Part shown: positions 42,443 to 48,321 of the stretch, in pieces
Layout of the letters: every line of letters starts with the position of its first letter
How positions within the stretch are numbered: position 1 is the first letter of the stretch
IMG/VR virus record: IMGVR_UViG_3300049001_000032
Location: 1 to 48,321 of that record
DNA: 48,321 nucleotides
Source: a virus
Strand: one strand, 5' to 3'
Program-made: the position numbers and the translations under genes
The notes under the pieces: model-generated
What the model saw: only the letters and a program-made list of their open reading frames with translations
Told to the model about the DNA's origin: nothing
Databases searched by the model: none

Positions 42443-43492
42443 ATGTCTGATTCCACATGGGCAAGCGGCGCTAAAGAGTCGCAGCAAAGATTACTCATGC
42501 CCGTCGTTGACCGCATTGGCGACGACGCGCCGGTGATGGACGAGTGGGCCACGCGCTACGGCTTTTCGCCCGCCATCTCTTATGACCTGGCTGATCGCGT
42601 TGGAAGTCGCTACGTCGGCTTCGCCATGATCCATAAGCGAGGACTCGCCGTCTTCCGCGAAATCCCGACCGTAATCCGCAACGAGTCGGACGATGCGCTT
42701 GATAACGAGAATGCTCCGGGACGCGTCAAGCGCATGCGCTCACCCTACCTGTGCTCGTCTGATCTGGTTCGCTCGTATCACAAGCAGGGCTTTACCGTGC
42801 TTGAGACGCTGACGGGGAAAGAACCGAAAGAGGCGTGGAATCTGTTTACGACCGTGCTCGATACGGAAAAAGGCACGCTCGTCAAAACAATTGACCACCT
42901 GAAGAATGCCGCCAAAACCTCTATCAAGAATTCACAGTTAAGCCCGGACGCCAAAGAGAAGGCTGAAGAACTGCGCGTGGAGATGCTCAGAGCTTGTCAA
43001 ATCGCGCACGCCTGGACGACGGCCAAAGTGATGGGTCTCGAAAAAGAGATGGAAGACTCACGCTTAAAGAACGGAGTCGGAAAGAGCGCGCCTGACCCGA
43101 AAGACCTGGAGCGTTATCAAGAGATCGAGCGGAGCCTCCCGGAAAACCGCGCCGGAGAGCAACAGGCCGGGTTTGTCCGCGACATCGTGGACGGGCTGGG
43201 CCGTGCCATTCAGCAACCAGCGCGCGCGCTACCGGAGATCAGCCACGACGAGCGCGACGCTGAATTAGCGGAGATGCGTCAGCAGATGAAAGTCCTCATG
43301 GCGGGTTACAACAGACTCCTCAGTGAGCAACCACCGATTGAAACGCTACAGACTCCACCTCAAGAGACGGCCACCAAGCCTGAGCGCGCCGCGCGCGCAT
43401 CTCGCGCGCAACAGAAAGCTGAAGACGAGAAAAATCAAAAAGCCGGTAACGCGGACGCTCGACGACTAAATGCCGAAGAACCGGCTGAATAA
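42443..43492 (+). CDS. Hypothetical virion-associated protein, 349 aa
   Basis: 349 residues. The first ~110 contain WATRYGFSPAISYDL and GFAMIHKRGLAVFREIP, folded; the rest is mostly helical with a Gln/Ala/Glu-rich end that may be disordered. It starts four bases after the previous stop and lies among head genes. No motif was recognised. Confidence 0.6.
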   Translation: MSDSTWASGAKESQQRLLMPVVDRIGDDAPVMDEWATRYGFSPAISYDLADRVGSRYVGFAMIHKRGLAVFREIPTVIRNESDDALDNENAPGRVKRMRSPYLCSSDLVRSYHKQGFTVLETLTGKEPKEAWNLFTTVLDTEKGTLVKTIDHLKNAAKTSIKNSQLSPDAKEKAEELRVEMLRACQIAHAWTTAKVMGLEKEMEDSRLKNGVGKSAPDPKDLERYQEIERSLPENRAGEQQAGFVRDIVDGLGRAIQQPARALPEISHDERDAELAEMRQQMKVLMAGYNRLLSEQPPIETLQTPPQETATKPERAARASRAQQKAEDEKNQKAGNADARRLNAEEPAE

Positions 43493-43540
43493 CACTGCGG
43501 CAGACTCCGTGGCGTAAAGGCCGATGTGTGGTGATGACAA

Positions 43541-44248
43541 ATGACCTTAGACGAAGTAATCGGCAACATCTACGTCAACTGCGACGGGCCAACCGACGCC
43601 GTGTTGCCGCTGGGGTCTGTCATCCCCATCGTCGGCCAGACCAATGCCTACTATAACGCCGGACTGGAGCTTTCAGAGCAGCACTGGTACTTGAAGAAAA
43701 AGGATTTCTGGCCGGTCGAGCCGGATGTTGAAATCCCGAACGGCATTACCTACTCTGACGCGCGCAAAGTCGAGATGCGCGACGGCAATGCTCCGGCGCT
43801 CGATCCCAACCTTGAACTCTTCGATTCCTACATGCGGAGCGTGGACAACGTAGGTTTTGCCGCGCTCACGGAAAACTCTCACGACCGCGAATACGCTTAT
43901 TGCATTTACGACACGAATCCTCATCGCATCAGGTTCTCATGGAATCCAGGGCTATACGGCGACATGGTGCGGCTCTGGTACGTGCCCTTAGTCGCCACCC
44001 CTGATGCGCTCGATAAGCAGCTCTCTCTTCCCTCTTATTACCACTACATGGTCGCGCATCGCGCCGCTCTCAGGTGTTTGCCGATCATGCTCAAACGCGA
44101 TAGTTCGCTCGCAGATTTCGTCCGTGCGCAGCAGATGACGCTCGGACTCGAACTGAAAGATTGGGAAGCGCAGTTTGAAGTCTGGAAGCGCACGCCCCGT
44201 CAATCGGCGCGCACGCGCATGGGCGCATTCAACCGCAACCGTAGTTGA
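43541..44248 (+). CDS. Putative head-to-tail adaptor protein
   Basis: 235 residues. The C-terminal helices PSYYHYMVAHRAALRCLPIM and FVRAQQMTLGLELKDWEAQFEVWKR, with a basic tail, resemble the adaptor (gp4/gp11-like) proteins that bind under the portal. The N-terminal part is beta-rich. The position after capsid genes and before tail genes agrees. The family call is by pattern only. Confidence 0.6.
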   Translation: MTLDEVIGNIYVNCDGPTDAVLPLGSVIPIVGQTNAYYNAGLELSEQHWYLKKKDFWPVEPDVEIPNGITYSDARKVEMRDGNAPALDPNLELFDSYMRSVDNVGFAALTENSHDREYAYCIYDTNPHRIRFSWNPGLYGDMVRLWYVPLVATPDALDKQLSLPSYYHYMVAHRAALRCLPIMLKRDSSLADFVRAQQMTLGLELKDWEAQFEVWKRTPRQSARTRMGAFNRNRS

Positions 44249-44269
44249 GTCTGGAGTTAGGAGTCGTAG

Positions 44270-44989
44270 GTGGCAACAGTGAAGGCAGATTTCGATACCG
44301 TGATGAAGGTGGTCATCAAGATCATCAACGCCGGTACGCGTGTGCCCTCCTGGGCAACAACGATTGAAGACGACAGGCGCGTGCCCGAATGGGTCAAAGA
44401 AGCTGTGCTCGCAGCCGACACGGCTGTCTGCCTGGCAATCATCGAAACTGAAGGCCATTCGTTTCTGTCGGATTTTACGGCTCCCTCGGACGAGCTGACC
44501 GATCCAGGCTCAGGCGTTGAAATCCCCGCGCATCCGGGCGTCTGCGGAGTAGTCAGAGTAAAAATTAATGCGAGCGATAGCGTTTTCGTTCCAGGCAGCC
44601 CGGCTGACAGCCTGACGGACATTCTCCAGTTCAAACGAAACTCCATCTTTGGAAGCAAGGGGCATACGGATGGGGCAAGCCTTCTGGGTGGCTTCTACTT
44701 CATCCAGGGCAACATCCTGCATTTTACGGGCGCGCGCGCAACCGTTGATCTGGCGCTCACCTATAGTCCCATCAACTTGCCTTACACCTGCCAGGCTCCC
44801 CTAGTCTATTCGGGCACAGTCGCCGCCGATGCGGTCTCAAGGCTCGTGACTGAAGGCGACGACGCGATGACGCATTCGATGAACCTCACAATCAGCAAAG
44901 GGGATATGGCCTTGATCCGCGGCGGAAAAATAGTTGTTCCGAGCTACACCGCGTTCCTCAAGGCAGCAGAAGATGGCCGCGCTAACTGA
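44270..44989 (+). CDS. Putative virion connector protein, 239 aa
   Basis: 239 residues, mixed alpha/beta with many Gly, Val and Asp. SLLGGFYFIQGNILHFTGARATVDLALTY is a beta-rich stretch. GTG 44270 follows AGGAG by about seven bases. Its end overlaps the next gene. Its place between the adaptor candidate and the nozzle candidate suggests a neck role, not proven. Confidence 0.5.
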   Translation: MATVKADFDTVMKVVIKIINAGTRVPSWATTIEDDRRVPEWVKEAVLAADTAVCLAIIETEGHSFLSDFTAPSDELTDPGSGVEIPAHPGVCGVVRVKINASDSVFVPGSPADSLTDILQFKRNSIFGSKGHTDGASLLGGFYFIQGNILHFTGARATVDLALTYSPINLPYTCQAPLVYSGTVAADAVSRLVTEGDDAMTHSMNLTISKGDMALIRGGKIVVPSYTAFLKAAEDGRAN

Positions 44990-45521
44990 AACAGAAGCCG
45001 TTGATTGGGTCTATAACAAGCTAAAGCTGAACCAGCAGCCCGTCTCGAACATGACGATCCCGCGCACCCTGGGACTCATTCCTGTTGCCCTGCGCGAGAT
45101 GGGAGACCTGGTTGCCGCCCGTCCGGACATCGCACAACTCCTCCAGCGCGTGTATACGGTCGGCGTCGTAAGTGGCGTCGGCGACTGCACGGATAAGATC
45201 AATTCGACACTTGAGCCGCAGATGCTTTTCCACCGAATAGTTCGGATCACGCACGGCACATCGAAGAAGCAACTCAATATTCTTTCGGATGAAGCGAAGC
45301 TCGACGTGTGGCAGACGCCGCTTCTGATTCACTGCGCGTTGAGCGACCGCTCAGTAAAGACACGCAACGTGGACGGCAAGCGCACGACACTCACGGGCAC
45401 GCTCTATGTCTACGCGAATTTTATTCCTGCGCTCTCCGACATCATGGAGCAACTCAAGAAAATGTTTTTGAATGTGCTGCTTCGGCAAATCTGGCCGGGT
45501 GCGCCCGCGCAGGAATTGTGA
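44973..45521 (+). CDS. Hypothetical neck or tail protein, 182 aa
   Basis: 182 residues. LTETEAVDWVYNKLKLNQQP and VALREMGDLVAARPDIAQLL give a helical first half; the second half is beta-rich with a polar tail. The start at 44973 lies inside the previous gene. No family was recognised. Confidence 0.55.
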   Translation: MAALTETEAVDWVYNKLKLNQQPVSNMTIPRTLGLIPVALREMGDLVAARPDIAQLLQRVYTVGVVSGVGDCTDKINSTLEPQMLFHRIVRITHGTSKKQLNILSDEAKLDVWQTPLLIHCALSDRSVKTRNVDGKRTTLTGTLYVYANFIPALSDIMEQLKKMFLNVLLRQIWPGAPAQEL

Positions 45522-45537
45522 GGTGTGAGCAAAGTTG

Positions 45538-46026
45538 ATGACCTGGTTGAGCAAGCTTGAATCAATTGTATCCCGATTACTAGATGAGGTCGGAGGAGGT
45601 GAACCGTATTTCGATAAGTTCGATGAGTTGATGCGTCACGGCGAAAACCTGGAGATCGTAAAGCGGTTGCTTAAAGTTCAAGGCCATATCGTGGCGTCTG
45701 GAAGATTCGGCTCTTACCTGGGCGAGCTTCAACAGCAAGGCGCTCTCCAGTTGAAAGCTAACTTCATTCTTGTCACGGGCGGACTGAGAAAGGGTGCGAC
45801 GGCAAAAGTAGAGTACCAACGCGCGAGCGCGAGCGGAGACTTCACGTTTGTAGATGACAGCTACTATTCGGGGATCACAGAGCGACAAGTTAAATCCTTA
45901 CTCGAATCACTAGGAGCTAAAGTCACAAGCACGAGAGTTATCTATGATGGCAGCCCTTCAAAAGCTCCGCACGTTAAAGCTCTATTTCGCTACTACGATA
46001 ACTATCCCAGACAGGACGCGCGATGA
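45538..46026 (+). CDS. Phosphoribosyltransferase-like protein
   Basis: 162 residues. FTFVDDSYYSGIT at residues 102-114 matches the PRPP-binding loop of PRTase-fold proteins, followed by a helix and VTSTRVIYDGSP. The rest of the fold is plausible (ANFILVTGGLRKG before it). Such a nucleotide-salvage or nucleotide-signalling type enzyme is out of place among tail genes. The loop looks intact. Alternatively it is a non-catalytic PRTase-like binding protein. It ends ATGA into the next gene. Confidence 0.6.
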   Translation: MTWLSKLESIVSRLLDEVGGGEPYFDKFDELMRHGENLEIVKRLLKVQGHIVASGRFGSYLGELQQQGALQLKANFILVTGGLRKGATAKVEYQRASASGDFTFVDDSYYSGITERQVKSLLESLGAKVTSTRVIYDGSPSKAPHVKALFRYYDNYPRQDAR

Positions 46027-46703
46027 AGAACGAAGAGAGACAGCCTCCAATTCCAGAGCGCGGCGTGCCCGGATTCCTGAAGTGGGATGAGGAGAAAGAG
46101 AAAAAGTTTCAGGAAGAGCAGCGCACACTTCGCGCCGCACAGCACTCACTAAAAAATCTCTCCACCTTCCACCGGCGAATCATTGCCGGACAGGCACGCG
46201 AGGTGAGTCTTCGCTCGACACTCGACGTGCTGCGCTATGAGCAGGACGAGGAAAGCGTGGATCACACCGAGCGAATCCGCCAGCTTGAGAACCAACTCGC
46301 CGAGGCACTGTCAGAGCAGGGGCTGTTCATGGAAGCCTCTACGACTGCCAAGGAATTTGATCTTCAAAGCAAATATAGCGCGATTCATAACGCGATCTGG
46401 AGAGACGACCAGGAAGATTGCGCATGCGAACACATGGAAGCAATGGGACCAGGCGGCGCTCGCGTGCGTGTCCTTAAGCACGGCGTTGATGCTCTTCTCA
46501 CTTCGATCAAGCACGGGCGAGAGATGCCGCTCGTGCGCTGCCGCTGCGGACACTTGAACGTGCGGGCTTTGCCCCGCGAGTTGGCTGAGCACGAGCGGAT
46601 GCGCGCGCGCGTTACTCAACTCACGCGCGGGCTGACAAAGCACATGGCCGTGAGCGTCACAGCCTCCGGGCAACTCGATCACAGGGGGTTGAAATTGAGA
46701 TAG
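46023..46703 (+). CDS. Hypothetical protein with cysteine pairs, 226 aa
   Basis: 226 residues. A long helical, Gln/Glu/Arg-rich first half is followed by CACEHMEAMGPGG and CRCGHLNVRALP, possible metal sites. It starts by ATGA overlap after the PRTase-like gene and is followed directly by the nozzle candidate. The function is unknown. Confidence 0.55.
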   Translation: MKNEERQPPIPERGVPGFLKWDEEKEKKFQEEQRTLRAAQHSLKNLSTFHRRIIAGQAREVSLRSTLDVLRYEQDEESVDHTERIRQLENQLAEALSEQGLFMEASTTAKEFDLQSKYSAIHNAIWRDDQEDCACEHMEAMGPGGARVRVLKHGVDALLTSIKHGREMPLVRCRCGHLNVRALPRELAEHERMRARVTQLTRGLTKHMAVSVTASGQLDHRGLKLR

Positions 46704-48321
46704 ATGGTCGAGGCGTTACTCACATACCAGGCTCACGGCGGCTACTCCAGCGCGTATGACGAATTCGAGTTGCCAGCGCTCTACATGGGCGAAGGAAGCG
46801 AGAATCTTCTGCCCGGACCAAAGGGCCGCGTCGAAGTCTTCAAGGGTCTGACCGACACAGGCACGGGCGGGCGCGTGCTTTTTAACGTGGGCGATCATAT
46901 CGCCTCTCTGAACGATTACACTTCCGGCTCCCTGATTAAAGGCTCCGGCACGATTGTCGGCTATACGCACAACTCGCTTTTTTACGCCGGAGCAGGCCGC
47001 GTCTATTTCGACGACCTAAGCCTCGGAGCTGCCGCCTCTTCAACTCTGGCGATGCTGCTTGAGTCCAACAACTCCTACACAGATCCGCTCTCAGGTCCCT
47101 ACCAGGTAGGACTCGCGCAACCCTCCGCGCCGGGACTCACGACCAAAACTCCGAGCGCCGGACTGACGGGCTTTTCGGCTGCGATCTCAGCCCAAGCGAC
47201 GCGAATTCGTTCCTATACGGGCGGCGAATCTGTGAGAAGCCCGGCTTCGGTTGTGATCGTGACAAACAGTGAGACGGCGCTAGTCTCGTTCCCGCTTCCA
47301 GATTCAAACGGGCAGGATCGCTGGGGGCTGTATTTGCCGCATCACGGGTTCCCTTTTGGCCCTTACTTCCTCTTTAGAGAAATCCTGCTGACGGAGTTGG
47401 CGACAATTGACGGCTATCCGCGCGCCATCGAGATTGATTACAACGACGCCCAGCTCCAGGAAATCCTTGCTCCGCTCGATCTCTATCCACCGCCAGCGTC
47501 AACGCATCTGGCGCACCTCGAAGACGTGCTCGCGGCCATCGGTGGCTTAGGTGACATCTCGACCGGAGTGACAACGACTTCTGGCGGAACCTGCGTTGCG
47601 CCAAGCGTGCCGGGCAAGCCCGAAGGCTACCCGCCCGACTGGTACATGTTCCTCATCGAAGCGCCCGTTCACGTGCTGCCCGTGGCGGACGGCTATAGCT
47701 GGATTCTCGGCAACCGGAGCGTGACGGCGCTCTCTTACGTCGGAGGGCCTGAGCGTCCTTTGCGGCTTCAGCTTCAGTGGCCGACAACCGGCATTGATGC
47801 TCCTCACAATGCGTGCATCGCAGACGGAGTGCTCTATCTAGCGACGCACGGCGGGCCTGCGCGCATGGGGCCTCTCGGACAGGTTGACCGCGAGTGGGCG
47901 GCGGATGTGCGCAAGGATATGAAGGCGTGGATTCTGGCCGACACTATCTGCGGCCACCACCTGGACGATAACTTTGTCGTCTACGGGTGCGGGCGAGAAC
48001 TCTTTGCCTACAGCACGCTCCGGGACGTTTGGTCGGCGAAGCTCAAGATTCCAAATTCAATTCCGGGCAACATTCTCTCCTGCGTCACTGACGGCAAGCA
48101 GCTTAAGATCACGCTCGACAATGGCGGCACACTCGACCTCTACAAATTCAATGTGGGCGCAGGCACGACGGCGAAATACGTTTCGGGCTGGCTCTCAACC
48201 ACTGATGAGACCGAGATGCGGCTCTTTGATTTCCGCGGCTCGATGACGCTCGACAACATAGCGAACCAGATCAGTTTCACATTCCATGCCAACGGCGATG
48301 GCGCAACAGCGGTCAAATCTT
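46704..48321 (+). CDS. Putative tail nozzle protein, truncated by the window edge
   Basis: The frame is open from ATG 46704 through the last base (at least 539 residues), so the C-terminus lies outside. The protein is beta-rich with many aromatic and Gly residues (FYAGAGRVYFDDL, YFLFREILLTELATIDGYPR, GYSWILGNRSVTALSYVGG, LYLATHGGPARMGPLGQ), as in tubular tail-tip proteins or beta-propellers of short-tailed phages (gp12/gp10-like). The position after the adaptor candidates supports this. A stabilising or nozzle protein is most likely; no catalytic site is seen. Confidence 0.6.
   Translation, partial: MVEALLTYQAHGGYSSAYDEFELPALYMGEGSENLLPGPKGRVEVFKGLTDTGTGGRVLFNVGDHIASLNDYTSGSLIKGSGTIVGYTHNSLFYAGAGRVYFDDLSLGAAASSTLAMLLESNNSYTDPLSGPYQVGLAQPSAPGLTTKTPSAGLTGFSAAISAQATRIRSYTGGESVRSPASVVIVTNSETALVSFPLPDSNGQDRWGLYLPHHGFPFGPYFLFREILLTELATIDGYPRAIEIDYNDAQLQEILAPLDLYPPPASTHLAHLEDVLAAIGGLGDISTGVTTTSGGTCVAPSVPGKPEGYPPDWYMFLIEAPVHVLPVADGYSWILGNRSVTALSYVGGPERPLRLQLQWPTTGIDAPHNACIADGVLYLATHGGPARMGPLGQVDREWAADVRKDMKAWILADTICGHHLDDNFVVYGCGRELFAYSTLRDVWSAKLKIPNSIPGNILSCVTDGKQLKITLDNGGTLDLYKFNVGAGTTAKYVSGWLSTTDETEMRLFDFRGSMTLDNIANQISFTFHANGDGATAVKS

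Overview
The window reads as a contiguous piece (not the whole) of the genome of a tailed double-stranded DNA bacteriophage. The signs are a terminase small/large pair, a portal, a scaffold-like protein, a HK97-fold-like major capsid protein, adaptor-like proteins, a nozzle-like protein cut off by the right edge, and tightly packed genes joined by ATGA, TAATG and GTGA overlaps. A large portal, tubular adaptor/nozzle-like proteins and a giant ejected-protein candidate, with no sheath or tape measure, suggest a short-tailed (podovirus-like) virion. This is inference. Many genes have AGGAGG-like ribosome binding sites, so the host uses Shine-Dalgarno initiation. Nothing identifies the host species. 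No integrase, polymerase, RNA polymerase or tRNA was found.

Layout. 1-5560: early/replication side, with a J-domain protein, a lambda-O-like initiator candidate carrying six 15-bp iterons inside its gene, small unknown genes, and a coiled-coil gene split by a 442-bp insertion with an 8-bp target duplication and inverted arrays of a ~20-bp motif. It continues with strong terminators and a VRR-NUC nuclease. 5560-11360: accessory genes, with a winged-helix/zinc protein, a GroES-like co-chaperonin, a zinc-ribbon protein, a RyR-domain protein and a chain of very small overlapping genes, several under 60 codons. 11526-28412: a glycine-rich virion-protein candidate, a secreted beta-rich protein, small membrane proteins (one DUF3307), then one 4745-residue polyvalent protein (transglycosylase, ART-like, ddrB-ParB-like, SF2 helicase, N6-adenine methylase and a long C-terminal domain). 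A separate 124-codon reading frame with its own good ribosome binding site lies inside this gene.

28408-29501: a 34-bp perfect inverted repeat and an A/T-rich minus-strand cassette of three genes. 29529-36399: KTSC protein, terminase, membrane peptides, a DEDDh exonuclease and the portal. 36442-37863: a second minus-strand cassette with an Acb2-like anti-CBASS candidate and a cysteine-rich unknown. 38034-48321: scaffold, capsid, a large hairpin, then head-completion and tail genes including a PRTase-like protein.

Working model (inference): the left part makes replication and host-takeover proteins, the right part builds the head and short tail, and the giant protein is packaged and delivered with the DNA to breach the wall and protect the genome. 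The minus-strand cassettes are probably later acquisitions. The strongest new signals are the 442-bp insertion, the overprinted gene, the in-gene iterons and the Acb2-like gene.
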